Shown here piece by piece: positions 1-8,433 of a stretch of DNA of 64,000 nt; the stretch's first letter is position 1, and each line of letters starts with the position of its first letter. The notes beneath the pieces are model-generated. The model was given only the letters and a program-made list of their open reading frames with translations. It made no database searches and was not told the DNA's origin. The translations under genes were made by a program, and so were the position numbers. The DNA is from Ruminococcus difficilis (GTDB lineage: Bacteria > Bacillota_A > Clostridia > Oscillospirales > Acutalibacteraceae), in contig NZ_JAEQMG010000048.1 of NCBI RefSeq assembly GCF_016680995.1, forward strand, positions 186,001-250,000. The letters run 5' to 3'.

Positions 1-419
1 TAAGCGCCCGCGTTCATGTACATAGCACCGCCGACGGAACCGGGGATCCCGTAGGCGAATTCCAGCCCGGTCAGGCTGTTTTCGAGCGCCACACTGCACA
101 GACGGCTGAGCTTCGCGCCCGCACCGGAGATGATGATATCGCCGTCCACGGTGATCTCCTTGAAATCGCCGTCGAGTGTGATCACCGCGCCCTCGATGCC
201 GTTGTCAGACACCAACAGGTTCGAGCCGTTGCCGAGGATCATCACCGGGATATCGGAGGCTTTGCAGGCGCCTAATGCCGTTTGCAGCTCGTCGATATGG
301 TTGACGGTGATCAGAATATCCGCCGCGCCGCCGATCTTGAAGGTAGTGTGAGCCGACATGGGCTCGTTTTCAGTGTACGTTATATGGTTATCGTTTAATG
401 TATTGATTAATTGATTCAT
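1..419 (-). CDS. murB: UDP-N-acetylenolpyruvoylglucosamine reductase, N-terminal part (cut by window edge)
   Basis: MurB reduces UDP-GlcNAc-enolpyruvate to UDP-MurNAc with NADPH and FAD, a cytoplasmic step of peptidoglycan precursor synthesis. Only the first ~139 residues are in the window; the gene runs off the left edge. Reading the minus strand gives an N-terminus starting MNQLINTL, then HTTFKIGGAAD, the FAD-binding GNGSNLLVSD stretch and GIPGSVGGAMYMNAG, all typical of MurB. The ATG at 417-419 follows a GGAGCT ribosome site. It lies downstream of hprK on the same strand, an order common in Clostridia. The ~165 bp before it hold two hairpin repeats (see 477-585). Confidence 0.93.
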   Translation of the reverse strand, partial: MNQLINTLNDNHITYTENEPMSAHTTFKIGGAADILITVNHIDELQTALGACKASDIPVMILGNGSNLLVSDNGIEGAVITLDGDFKEITVDGDIIISGAGAKLSRLCSVALENSLTGLEFAYGIPGSVGGAMYMNAGA

Positions 420-476
420 AGTAGCTCCGTGATTGATCTATTATCACAGCATGTGTGACTAAGGTGTGATACAGTA

Positions 477-585
477 GCTCTCAGCCAATCAGCGTTCGCC
501 TACAGCTCCGCTTCTTGGGAGAGCCTTGCATGGGTGCTGTTAACCAATCAATGTTCGCCTGCGGCTCCATTTCTTGGACAGCACC
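477..585 (-). repeat. Two tandem covarying hairpin repeats between hprK and murB
   Basis: Two ~50-nt units (477-524 and 533-585) share a core, on the minus strand CCAAG...GGAGC...AGGCGAAC...TGATTGG, but have different closing stems: GGTGCTGT/ACAGCACC in one and GCTCTC/GAGAGC in the other. Both stems pair fully, and the inner CCAA/TTGG also pairs. The second unit touches the hprK stop codon. The pairing in spite of different stem sequence suggests a folded RNA or palindromic repeat in the hprK-murB intergenic transcript. No known RNA family was recognised. Confidence 0.7.
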
Positions 586-1551
586 TCACCAGTTCGTGTC
601 GATCTTCTTTTTGCCGATGTCCTCGGGGCTGATGTCCATGCCGAGGTTCTGCAAAAGCTCCTGAGCGCCGTTGTAGCCCATCTTCTTCTGGCGATGGTTC
701 ATCGCGGCGACCTCGATGATGACCGCGAGGTTTCGACCGGGCTTGACGGGGATGGTGACAACGGGGATCTCGATGCCGAGGATCTCCATATACTCGTTGT
801 CCATGCCCATGCGGTCATAGACCTTCTTGCTGTTCCACAGCTCGAGGTTGATGACCAGATCGATCTTCTCGCTGACCTTGACCGCGCCGATACCGAAGAT
901 GCGGCGGGCGTTGATGATACCGATACCGCGCAACTCGATAAAGTGGCGGATGTTGGCGGGTGAGGATCCGATCAGCGATTTTTTGGAAACGCGCTTGATC
1001 TCCACCGCGTCGTCGGCGATCAGACGATGTCCGCGCTTGATCAGCTCGATCGCGGTCTCGGACTTACCGACGCCGCTGTCGCCGATCAGCAAAATACCTT
1101 CGCCGTACACCTCGACCAGAACGCCGTGGCGGGTGATGCGCTGCGCCAGCTCCACATTCAGGAAGGATACGATCGCCGCGTCCACTTCGGAGGTGGAGTC
1201 GGCGGTGGTGAGGATCGGCACCATATATTTACGCGCCAGCTCCATCATCGACTCGAGCGGTTCGATATCACGCGCGATGATCATTGCGGGCGGCTTTTGG
1301 CTGATGATCGGCTCAAGCTGTTCGAGCTGAGTCTGCTTTTTTTCCAATTCAAGGAACGACATTTCCGTCCGTCCGAAGGCGATCAGATATCGGCTGTCAT
1401 AGTATTTGAGGTGTCCTACCAGCTCCAGACCGGGACGATCCACGTCGGTAACGGTGATGAGAACCTCCTCGGGATCCACGGGCATATAATAGCTGGACAG
1501 GCCGATCTCGTCAATCAGTCTTTTTAATGTTACGGAATACGGGCTGCTCAT
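586..1551 (-). CDS. hprK: HPr kinase/phosphorylase
   Basis: HprK phosphorylates Ser46 of HPr with ATP or pyrophosphate and reverses this by phosphorolysis; it is the sensor of carbon catabolite repression in low-GC Gram-positives. The 321-residue length fits the family (~310). Visible are the N-terminal domain, the P-loop GDSGVGKS near residue 155, the following HRLIADDAVEI stretch, and the family signature ELRGIGIINARRIFGIGAV near residue 208. It starts at an ATG with a GAAAGAAGG-type site and has a good sigma-A promoter upstream. Very sure of the family. Confidence 0.97.
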   Translation of the reverse strand: MSSPYSVTLKRLIDEIGLSSYYMPVDPEEVLITVTDVDRPGLELVGHLKYYDSRYLIAFGRTEMSFLELEKKQTQLEQLEPIISQKPPAMIIARDIEPLESMMELARKYMVPILTTADSTSEVDAAIVSFLNVELAQRITRHGVLVEVYGEGILLIGDSGVGKSETAIELIKRGHRLIADDAVEIKRVSKKSLIGSSPANIRHFIELRGIGIINARRIFGIGAVKVSEKIDLVINLELWNSKKVYDRMGMDNEYMEILGIEIPVVTIPVKPGRNLAVIIEVAAMNHRQKKMGYNGAQELLQNLGMDISPEDIGKKKIDTNW

Positions 1552-1649
1552 AATAGACCTTCTTTCTCAAAAAACTATGATAAACGGACGTCATCAACGA
1601 CGCATAAAATTCCACATATACATTGTATATTATACTCCCCTACCCAATA

Positions 1650-1677
1650 ATTATAATCCTTTGAAAGAAATATGCAA
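1650..1677 (-). promoter_or_regulatory. Sigma-A-type promoter of hprK
   Basis: On the minus strand TTGCAT (1672-1677), 16 bp spacer, TATAAT (1650-1655). It lies ~100 bp before the hprK start, so the transcript has a leader of roughly 90 nt. A second TATAAT nearer the gene lacks a recognisable -35. Confidence 0.6.
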
Positions 1678-1752
1678 TAATCTATGCAGAATTTGCATAC
1701 ATTTTTTTGTTGCATTTTCACATAATAATGAGAGAAACAGGAGGCGAAGATT

Positions 1753-2271
1753 TTGCTCACATTACTGATACGAACGATCCTGATCTACATCATCGTCACA
1801 GCCGCCGTGCGCCTGATGGGTAAGCGTCAGGTCAGCGATATGCAGACCTCGGAGCTGGTGATCACCCTGATCATCTCTGAGGTCGCCTCACTCCCGCTCG
1901 AGAACGCCGAGCGTCCGCTGCTCAATTCGCTGGTGCCGATCATGATGATCGTGGCGATCGAACTGCTGGTCTCACTGCTGATGATGAAAAGCAAGCGATT
2001 CCGCTCCCTGATCTGCGGTCATCCGATCGTCATCATCAAGGACGGACAGATGATCGATTCTCAGCTGAGAAAACTGCGGATCAGCCGTGAGGACGTCTAC
2101 TCACTCCTGCGCGAAAAGGATATCGCCGATGAAAGCACCGTGCGCTGGGGGATCATTGAGCCGAACGGTACCCTGAGCGTACTGACGGAAGAAGCGCTTG
2201 CCGGCAACGGCATCCAAAGCAAGGATCTGCAAGAACAGGAAGAAGAATCGAAACAGGAGGAAGCGGAATGA
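1753..2271 (+). CDS. DUF421 (YetF-like) membrane protein
   Basis: A 172-residue protein with two or three N-terminal membrane helices followed by a cytosolic DUF421/YetF domain (GHPIVIIKDGQMI, LRKLRISREDVYSLLREK) and a charged EEESKQEEAE tail. The start is a TTG at 1753-1755, chosen because a strong AGGAGG lies 8-10 bp upstream and no ATG fits. YetF-type proteins are linked to spore and membrane physiology in Bacillus, but their biochemical role is unclear. The stop overlaps the next gene's start (ATGA), so the two are coupled. Confidence 0.85.
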   Translation: MLTLLIRTILIYIIVTAAVRLMGKRQVSDMQTSELVITLIISEVASLPLENAERPLLNSLVPIMMIVAIELLVSLLMMKSKRFRSLICGHPIVIIKDGQMIDSQLRKLRISREDVYSLLREKDIADESTVRWGIIEPNGTLSVLTEEALAGNGIQSKDLQEQEEESKQEEAE

Positions 2272-2648
2272 AACGAGGATGGATCGCGCTGGGGATGATC
2301 GCGCTGGCAATGCTGCTCGGCGGGGTCGAATATATCTATGTCACCTCTAACGCCGACGCGTATATCAAGATGCTCGACAGCGCGGACGAGAAGATGATGC
2401 ACAACGAGGTGCTCGACGCAGAGACCGAGGCGGAAAAGCTCGATAATCGATTTCGCAAGCAAAGCGGGATGTTCAATATCTTCATGTTTCACAGCGAAGT
2501 CGGGCATATCTCCTCCGATCTCGCGATGCTCAAACAATACGCAAAGACCGCGGATACAGAGGACTTCTTGGCGACCTCCGCCTGCGCCAGGCGAAAGATA
2601 CAGGACATCAAGAACGCCAAGCTGATGAAATGGGAAAACATTCTGTAA
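2268..2648 (+). CDS. DUF4363 family protein
   Basis: 126 residues: an N-terminal signal anchor (ALGMIALAMLLGGVEYIYV) then an extracytoplasmic helical domain rich in charged residues. It matches the DUF4363 layout, a family regularly found next to DUF421 genes, as here where start and stop overlap by 4 nt. The molecular role is not known. The pairing suggests the two work together at the membrane. Confidence 0.75.
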   Translation: MKRGWIALGMIALAMLLGGVEYIYVTSNADAYIKMLDSADEKMMHNEVLDAETEAEKLDNRFRKQSGMFNIFMFHSEVGHISSDLAMLKQYAKTADTEDFLATSACARRKIQDIKNAKLMKWENIL

Positions 2649-2664
2649 GTGACTAAAAAATATT

Positions 2665-2777
2665 AGGCTCCCTTTGGTAAAGGAGATTCCCCTGCTAGGG
2701 GAAATGTCCGCAATGCGGACAAAAGGGTCTGCTGCCTCCGCTAGGAGGGCTCAAACCGATAAAAGACTGAGGGATTG
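2665..2777 (+). repeat. R1 palindromic repeat (GGCTCCCTTTGG...CTGAGGGATT), intergenic copy
   Basis: Starts AGGCTCCCTTTGGTAAAGG, contains the palindromes TCCCCTGCTAGGGGA and GTCCGCAATGCGGAC, and ends CTGAGGGATTG. It is close to the inverse copy at 52876-52980 (shared GCAGACCCTTTTGTCCGC and TTTCCCCT...AGGGGAAT blocks) and shares its two ends with the copy inside rsmA (16283-16432) and with 47354-47403. Confidence 0.75.
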
Positions 2778-2895
2778 CATAATTGTTTGAGTGAAGCGAG
2801 CAACCACAATTATTCATTCTTCATTTTTCAGTCTTCAGTTTTCAGTAAATATATAAAGGGCACCGTCCGAATACGGCGCCTTGATTGGTTCAGTT

Positions 2896-2941
2896 GAGAT
2901 TGCCACAGCCCTTGAAGTGCTGTCAAAAGCTTCGCAATGAC
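2896..2941 (+). repeat. R2 repeat (GAGATTGCCAC...TCGCAATGAC), degraded copy
   Basis: Ends GAGATTGCCAC and TCGCAATGAC match the copies at 43851-43895 and inside aroA (61385-61431). The centre here is an imperfect palindrome, so this is a diverged copy. Confidence 0.65.
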
Positions 2942-2947
2942 TGATTG

Positions 2948-2977
2948 AAAAAAAGCGCCACCCGAAGGTGACGCCTT
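2948..2977 (-). terminator. Rho-independent terminator of secDF
   Basis: On the minus strand AAGGCGTCACC-TTCG-GGTGGCGCT followed by TTTTTT, 20 bp after the secF stop. Confidence 0.8.
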
Positions 2978-2996
2978 GATGAATACGATAAATCGC

Positions 2997-3974
2997 TTAG
3001 GCTTTTGCTTTTTCCGCCTTGGGAGCCTCGGCTTTTTCGCCCTTGCCGCCGCGCTTGTTCCAGAGTACCCAGAGGGGACCCGCGATGCATAGCGAAGAAT
3101 AACAACCGGATACGATACCGATCATCATCGGCAGTGCGAAGGATTGTACGGAGCTGAGGTTGAAGATCAGCGCTACGACATAAACGGTACCGATCGCCAC
3201 GAGGGTGGTGATGGACGTCGCGATCGTACGACCCATAACGGAGGATGCGCTGTGGTTGAACACATCCGCGATATCCGCCTTGGGACCCGCCAGACGGCGT
3301 TCCTCACGGACACGGTCGTAGATAACGATGGTATCGTTCAGCGAGTAACCGATGATCATCAGAACAACTGCGATAAAGTTGGAGTCGATCGGCATACGGA
3401 AGATGACATACATAAAGTAGATCATCGCCACATCGTGGAACAGCGCTACCAGCGCCATCACACCTGCGGACAGACCGCCGATACGCTTGAATCGGATGGT
3501 AACATAGATAACCATCAGTACGGAAGCGATCGCGACCGCGGTCAGACACTTCAACAGGAACTTCAGACCCATAGAAGCCTCGACCGAGGAGTTCTCTTTG
3601 TACTGGAAGTTGTTATCGGGGAACTTCTCCTCCAGCGCGGTGGTGATGCCCTGGATGACGTCGGATTCGATGCTCTCGTTGCCGGAGAACTGGATGGATA
3701 CGGCGTACGCGTCAGCGTCAGCCTGATTATTCATGATATCCTTGGTGATGGTGAAAGAGACCTGATGTTCGGGAGTCGCGGACTGGATCGCGTCCTTGAG
3801 CGCCTCCTGGTCGATCTCACCGGTGTAGGAATAATTGACGATCGTACCGCCCTTGAACTGGATGTCGAGGGTGACGCCGAAAATGAGGTTGCAGATAAGA
3901 CCGATGGCGATGATCGCGAGCGAAATGCCGAAGAAGATCTTACTCTTGCCGATAAAGTTCATATCCTTTTTCAT
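2997..3974 (-). CDS. secF: Protein translocase subunit SecF
   Basis: SecF pairs with SecD at the SecYEG channel and uses the proton gradient to help pull secreted proteins out of the cell. The 325-residue protein has an N-terminal membrane helix, a periplasmic-type P4 domain (QFKGGTIVNYSYTG), then five helices carrying the SecF signature IGYSLNDTIVIYDRVRE near residue 210 and SASSVMGRTIATSITT. It overlaps the secD stop by 4 nt (ATGA). The Lys/Ala/Glu-rich C-terminal tail is short. The terminator follows directly. Confidence 0.97.
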   Translation of the reverse strand: MKKDMNFIGKSKIFFGISLAIIAIGLICNLIFGVTLDIQFKGGTIVNYSYTGEIDQEALKDAIQSATPEHQVSFTITKDIMNNQADADAYAVSIQFSGNESIESDVIQGITTALEEKFPDNNFQYKENSSVEASMGLKFLLKCLTAVAIASVLMVIYVTIRFKRIGGLSAGVMALVALFHDVAMIYFMYVIFRMPIDSNFIAVVLMIIGYSLNDTIVIYDRVREERRLAGPKADIADVFNHSASSVMGRTIATSITTLVAIGTVYVVALIFNLSSVQSFALPMMIGIVSGCYSSLCIAGPLWVLWNKRGGKGEKAEAPKAEKAKA

Positions 3975-5308
3975 TTACGCGCACCTCCAAACAGCCATTC
4001 TTTGCGCAGACATTTCACGCCGGAGATGCTCTTGAGCATGACGCGGGAGAGCCATACGCCCATGATAAAGTTAGAGATAACACCCATCAACAGGGTATAA
4101 CCGAAAGCGTAGATGGTACCGGTGGTGGACTCGCCGAAGATCCATGAAAGGATGTTGGACGGGCCGAATACCAGCATCAGGATGACAGATACGATAACGA
4201 TGGTCATGTTACCGTCGATGATCGCGGTCAGGGAGTTCTTGGTACCCTTTTCGATCGCGCCGTCAAGCGTCTTGCCTGCGCGGAATTCTTCCTTGATACG
4301 CTCGGCGGTGATGATGTTCGCGTCAACACCCATACCGACTGACAGGATCAAACCGGCAATACCGGGCAGGGTCATGGTAAAGGAGTCAAAAGCAGAGAAA
4401 TAACGGGTGACCGCGGCTACAGCCAGCGCCATCTGACCGACGAGCGCAATAACTGCGACAAAACCGGGCACACGATACTTGATGATCATAAACAGCGCGA
4501 TCAGTGCGAACGCGATGATCGCCGCGTAGCCCATCGCGGTCAGGGAGTTCTGACCCAGTGTGGGGCTGATACCGCTGTAGGAAGCAGCTTCCAGAGAGAA
4601 GGGCAGCGCACCGCCGTTGATCTGGTTCGCAAGCTTGGTCGCGGACTCTGCGTCAAAGTTACCGGTGATCTGCGCGTGACCGTCAGAGATCACGCTCTGT
4701 ACGGTGGGGTTGGAAAGCTGGGTTTCATCCATATAGATGCCGATCTGCTGGTTCAGGTACTGCTGGGTGACCTGAGCAAAGGTCTGAGCGCCCTCAGAGT
4801 TGAGTTCGAGCTGAACGATATACTGACCAGCAGAATCCTTGGACTGATCAATACCGGCAGTCGCTTTCTCAACAGCCGAACCGTCCATGACGGTCTCGCC
4901 GCTCGGATTGCGGAACGTCAGCTTCGCGGTAGCCGCGAGCTCGTTGACAGCGCTGACCGGATCGAACGTCGTATCATCCTCTTTCCACGGGAAACGGACG
5001 ATGATACGGTCGGAGCCGTAGTCGGCATAGATCTCATAGTCGGTGATACCGTTAGAGACCATACGTGTTTCAATGATCGATTTCGCAGAGTCTAACTGCT
5101 CATCCGTGGCGTCGATATCGTCTGCGGGCTTAAAGGTAGCCTCCACACCGCCGCGGATGTCGATTCCCCATCTGATGTCGCTGATACCCTTGATCGCAGT
5201 CTTCTGGATATCGCCGTCATAGTATTTGATTCCGGCGAACGCCGTGAACGCAAACGCTATGATGAGGATAGCGACAATGAAGAATACAGGCTTAGAAATT
5301 CTTTTCAT
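3971..5308 (-). CDS. secD: Protein translocase subunit SecD
   Basis: Partner of SecF in the Sec-dependent export complex. 445 residues from the ATG at 5306-5308, which has a GGAGGT site; an in-frame upstream extension is possible but lacks such a site. Seen: first membrane helix, the GGVEATF motif of the P1 domain, the DGHAQITGNF region, and the C-terminal helices with LPGIAGLILSVGMGVDANI and RIKEE, the conserved SecD proton-path segment. Translationally coupled to secF. Confidence 0.97.
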   Translation of the reverse strand: MKRISKPVFFIVAILIIAFAFTAFAGIKYYDGDIQKTAIKGISDIRWGIDIRGGVEATFKPADDIDATDEQLDSAKSIIETRMVSNGITDYEIYADYGSDRIIVRFPWKEDDTTFDPVSAVNELAATAKLTFRNPSGETVMDGSAVEKATAGIDQSKDSAGQYIVQLELNSEGAQTFAQVTQQYLNQQIGIYMDETQLSNPTVQSVISDGHAQITGNFDAESATKLANQINGGALPFSLEAASYSGISPTLGQNSLTAMGYAAIIAFALIALFMIIKYRVPGFVAVIALVGQMALAVAAVTRYFSAFDSFTMTLPGIAGLILSVGMGVDANIITAERIKEEFRAGKTLDGAIEKGTKNSLTAIIDGNMTIVIVSVILMLVFGPSNILSWIFGESTTGTIYAFGYTLLMGVISNFIMGVWLSRVMLKSISGVKCLRKEWLFGGARK

Positions 5309-5410
5309 GCCTTGGACCTCCATATTTTTTGGTTCTTCTTTCGGATTCTTAACCGTACTGCGTGTATATGGCGCTAAAGTACCAATATAAAAATCCACAA
5401 TAACAGATTA

Positions 5411-5439
5411 ATTATACAGACTTACACCTGAAAAGTCAA
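5411..5439 (-). promoter_or_regulatory. Sigma-A promoter of secDF
   Basis: Minus strand TTGACT (5434-5439), 17 bp, TATAAT (5411-5416); a near-consensus promoter ~100 bp before secD. Confidence 0.75.
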
Positions 5440-5600
5440 TAAAACTTTTGCAAGATTTTCAAGTTTTCATTGTTCTTTTGGAGAAAAAAGAGATGTTTTG
5501 ATTCGAATATAGAATTAAATTGTTGCTATAATTCTTATTTCGAATTATAAAATCTATATTTCCAATAACGAATTTTGATGTTGATCCTGTTTTGTTGCAG

Positions 5601-5630
5601 AAAAAAGCGCCCGCAGAAAACCGCGGACAC
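5601..5630 (-). terminator. Terminator of the aminotransferase gene
   Basis: Minus strand GTCCGCGG-TTTTCT-GCGGGCGC then TTTTTT, ~20 bp after the stop codon at 5652. Confidence 0.75.
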
Positions 5631-5651
5631 TGTCTTGTATTAGATTGAGTT

Positions 5652-6926
5652 TTACGCATTCAGCTTTTCGAGTGCGGCGATACGCGCACACAGGCAGAAG
5701 ATATCCATCGCGCTTGCCAGATCCTCCAAGCTCGGGAAGGACGGCGCGATACGGATGTTGCTGTCGTGCGGATCGTTGCCGTAGGGATAGGTCGCGCCGG
5801 CGCCGGTTAGATTGACGCCCGCTTCCTTGCACAGCTCGACCACACGCTTTGCGGTACCGTCGAGCACATCGACGCAGACAAAGTAGCCGCCGCGGGGACG
5901 GTTATAGCGGATGATGCCGAGCTCGTCGAGGTTCTCACCGAGCTTATTGAGTACGATCTCAAAGCGCGGACGCAGGATCTCGGCATGCTTCTTCATATGC
6001 GCCTTCATACCCTCGATATCACCGAAGAAGCGCACATGGCGCAGCATATTCAGCTTATCATAGCCGATGTTCTGGAGTTTATACTTGCCCTTGATGACCG
6101 CCATATTGTTTGCGGAAGCCGCCATAGCCGCTACGCCGGAGCCCGGGAAGGTGATCTTGGAGGTCGAACAGAACTCGATCGGCATGTCGATGTTGCCGGT
6201 TTTCTCACATTCCTCAAAGATGTTGAGGATCTCGTCATGATCATCGGTCAGATCGTGGATGCAGTAGGCGTTGTCCCACATGACGCGGAAATCCGCCGCG
6301 GCAGGCTGCAGCGCCGCGATACGGCGAACGACCTCGTCGGAGTACGAGATGCCCGAGGGATTCGAGTACTTCGGCACACACCACATACCCTTGACGGTGG
6401 GATCCTTGACCAGCTCCTCGACCAGCTCCATATCAGGGCCGTTTTCATCCATCGGCACCGGGATCATCTGGAAACCGAAATATTCGGTCACGCCGAAGTG
6501 ACGGTCATAGCCGGGTACGGGACAGAGGAATTTACGGTCGGGCACCAGCGACCATGCGGGTGTACCGCCGGTGACGGGGTGGGTCATAAACAAAGCAATG
6601 GTGTCAAACATCATGTTCAGCGAGGAATTGCCGCCTACCATGACCATGTCGGGCGTCACGCCCATGACGTCCGCCATCAGCTTTTTGCACTCGGGAATAC
6701 CGTCCATCACGCCGTAGTTACAGCAGTCGGTACCGTCCTCGGCATGGCAGTCCGATTCCGAAGTCAGGATGTCCAGCATCTTTCTGGACAGATCGAGCTG
6801 ATCGGGGCTGGGCACGCCGCGCGCCATATTCAGCTTGATGTTCTTTTCCTTGATTTTGTTGATTCCTTCCCATAAGGTTGAAAGCTCAGCGTCACGCTGT
6901 TCTCTCGAATAATCTTGATACTTCAT
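5652..6926 (-). CDS. PLP-dependent aminotransferase (aspartate aminotransferase Ic / MocR-type fold)
   Basis: About 424 residues from the ATG at 6926; an ATG three codons upstream is possible but sits too close to the GAGAGGG site. The protein has the fold-type I layout: MARGVPSPDQLDL near the N-terminus, GGNSSLNMMFD, PVPGYDRHF, YSNPSGISYS, VMWDNAYCIHDL (PLP ring contacts) and STSKITFPGSGVA, where the Lys binds PLP. The CTDNxF-like ordering and NPSG motif fit the Ic group of bacterial aspartate aminotransferases. It stands alone with its own promoter and terminator. Aspartate is the probable substrate, but this is inferred from family. Confidence 0.85.
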   Translation of the reverse strand: MKYQDYSREQRDAELSTLWEGINKIKEKNIKLNMARGVPSPDQLDLSRKMLDILTSESDCHAEDGTDCCNYGVMDGIPECKKLMADVMGVTPDMVMVGGNSSLNMMFDTIALFMTHPVTGGTPAWSLVPDRKFLCPVPGYDRHFGVTEYFGFQMIPVPMDENGPDMELVEELVKDPTVKGMWCVPKYSNPSGISYSDEVVRRIAALQPAAADFRVMWDNAYCIHDLTDDHDEILNIFEECEKTGNIDMPIEFCSTSKITFPGSGVAAMAASANNMAVIKGKYKLQNIGYDKLNMLRHVRFFGDIEGMKAHMKKHAEILRPRFEIVLNKLGENLDELGIIRYNRPRGGYFVCVDVLDGTAKRVVELCKEAGVNLTGAGATYPYGNDPHDSNIRIAPSFPSLEDLASAMDIFCLCARIAALEKLNA

Positions 6927-6977
6927 CTTGCACATTTCCCTCTCTGAGATTGCAAATTTTACAAATAATGCTTTTAT

Positions 6978-7006
6978 ATAATATACCAAAAGGATTTATT
7001 TTGCAA
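6978..7006 (-). promoter_or_regulatory. Sigma-A-type promoter of the aminotransferase gene
   Basis: Minus strand TTGCAA (7001-7006), 17 bp, TATTAT (6978-6983), ~50 bp before the start codon. Confidence 0.6.
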
Positions 7007-7176
7007 CCCTTTTATCAAATCCCTGCAAGTTTATTTCGTTTTGCGTCTGCTTTCCTCAACCGATACTTATCAGAAAACCGATCCGCTTCACATGGATTTA
7101 TCAAGTTGCGGAAAAGTCGCGGCAAAGACAGCTCCCCAACGGGGAACACTGTCCTGCGATAAGTTTTGCAGAGGAT

Positions 7177-7533
7177 TTGTAGGGGAGCGGCTTGCTGCTC
7201 CCGCGGCAGGGCGTTGGTTGAAAGGTAATGCTCGTTGAGGTGAAGCGCGTTTTGTAGGGTACGGCTTTCATGACGTACCGCACGGCAGAGACGTTTGTGT
7301 TTTATTGATGTTATCGATAAAGAAACGTAAAAAGGAAATACTTGTTTCCGTAGGGATGGTCATTGACCATCCGCACGGCTGAAACGTTTCTCCCTTATCT
7401 AATGTTTTCGATAGCAAATACGCCCGGCATTCTCGGACGACCGGTGGTCGTCCCTACGGAAACAGAGATTTGCTTCGCGGCAGTCGGCATTTATTGGAAT
7501 CGTTACGGGAGGAGCAAGCCCCTCCCCTACAAA
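7177..7533. repeat. Cluster of five R3 palindromes (GTAGGG + variable palindrome)
   Basis: Five short units in both orientations share a GTAGGG flank next to a palindrome whose letters differ each time: GGGAGC/GCTCCC (7183-7202), GGTACG/CGTACC (7258-7279), GGATGGTCATTGACCATCC (7354-7372), GGACGACC/GGTCGTCC (7435-7453), GGGAGG/CCTCCC (7507-7526). Units 2 and 3 also share a CACGGC..A.ACGTTT flank. Other copies: 18178-18215, 62508-62548, 62590-62628, 63926-63967. Confidence 0.75.
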
Positions 7534-7584
7534 TTAATTCATCCTCACTCTTCACCCTACCAATGGGTGAGGGCGAAGCCCTCC

Positions 7585-7628
7585 CTTAACCGTTAACCAT
7601 TAACCGTTAACCATTAACCGTTAACCAT
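7585..7628 (+). repeat. Three tandem 14-bp units TTAACCGTTAACCA
   Basis: Near-perfect direct repeats; a related 14-bp GGTGAACGGTGAAT run occurs at 31401-31437 and CCGTTAACCGTTA at 31543-31570. Confidence 0.75.
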
Positions 7629-7633
7629 TCACC

Positions 7634-7667
7634 AAAAACAGCTCCCCTGCCGATGACAGGAGAGCTG
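7634..7667 (-). terminator. Terminator of the BY-kinase/Wzz pair
   Basis: Minus strand CAGCTCTCCTG-TCATCGG-CAGGGGAGCTG followed by TTTTT, just after the stop at 7675. Confidence 0.85.
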
Positions 7668-7674
7668 TGTGAGA

Positions 7675-8433
7675 TCAGTATTTGTAATAATAATTGTAAT
7701 TGTAGTTGTAACGATATCTGTACTTGTTATAGCCGTAGCCCTTGGAGCGCATTTCACAGCCGACCTTGAGGAAGCCGAGCACCTTGGTATCGGCGAGCTT
7801 GACGCTTTGCAGAGCGCGCTCGATATCGCCGTGGCTGGTGATCCTCTCACGGACGACCATGACATAGCCGCCGACATAGTCCTTCAGCAGGAGCGTATCG
7901 GTAACGACGCCCAGAGGAGGCGTATCCATGATGACATAATCGTACTCTTCCTTTGCTTTCTTCAGCAGCTCCGCAAAATACGGAGAAGCCAGCAGCTCTG
8001 AGGGGTTGGGCGGGATCGCGCCGGAGGTCAGAACATCCATATTGGTGACCGCATTACGGTGAACGGCAGTCTGAAAATCACCGAACTGACCGATGATATC
8101 CGACACACCGGTATCATTCTTGAGCTTGAGCAGATTGTGCAGGTTCGGACGACGCAAGTCGGTATCGATCAAAAGCACACGTTTGCCCATCTTCGCGAAG
8201 GAGATCGCAAGGTTAACAGTCGCGGTGCTTTTACCTTCACCCTTGCTCCACGAAGTAACGGCAACGCAGTTGCTGTTCTGCGCGGTGAGCGAGAACACCA
8301 GATTGGTACGGGCGATCTTATAACCCTCTACGATCGCGAATTTGGAATCGGAGGTCAGGACGTTTTTTGCTTTCTCGGCACTGTTGCCTTTTTTATTGGC
8401 TTTATCGTTGTTCTTTGTGTTGATCAGCTTCAT
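7675..8433 (-). CDS. BY-kinase, capsular exopolysaccharide family tyrosine kinase (CpsD/YwqD-like)
   Basis: Cytoplasmic tyrosine autokinase that, with its membrane modulator, controls polysaccharide polymerisation and export. 252 residues with Walker A SKGEGKST (~residues 62-70), Walker A' VLLIDTDLRRP, and Walker B YVIMDTPP. The C-terminus is an extreme tyrosine cluster (YRYRYNYNYNYYYKY), the autophosphorylation tail of this family. Its start overlaps the stop of the Wzz gene by 4 nt. No glycosyltransferase or polymerase lies nearby, so the target polysaccharide system must be elsewhere. Confidence 0.93.
   Translation of the reverse strand: MKLINTKNNDKANKKGNSAEKAKNVLTSDSKFAIVEGYKIARTNLVFSLTAQNSNCVAVTSWSKGEGKSTATVNLAISFAKMGKRVLLIDTDLRRPNLHNLLKLKNDTGVSDIIGQFGDFQTAVHRNAVTNMDVLTSGAIPPNPSELLASPYFAELLKKAKEEYDYVIMDTPPLGVVTDTLLLKDYVGGYVMVVRERITSHGDIERALQSVKLADTKVLGFLKVGCEMRSKGYGYNKYRYRYNYNYNYYYKY

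Larger units (their letters stand above)
2649..2996. other. Intergenic gap with three repeat types and the secF terminator
   Basis: The 348-bp convergent gap holds no gene I can support. It contains an R1 repeat (2665-2777), a stretch reading TTCAGTCTTCAGTTTTCAG (similar to 33655-33675), a hairpin around 2857-2884, a degraded R2 repeat (2896-2941) and the secF terminator (2948-2977). Confidence 0.7.
6927..7674. other. Repeat-packed intergenic gap with no gene
   Basis: Almost 750 bp without a supportable gene. It holds the aminotransferase promoter (6978-7006), five R3 palindromes (7177-7211, 7251-7290, 7345-7392, 7428-7462, 7503-7533), a run of three 14-bp TTAACCGTTAACCA units (7585-7628) and the terminator of the BY-kinase gene (7634-7667). 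Confidence 0.75.
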
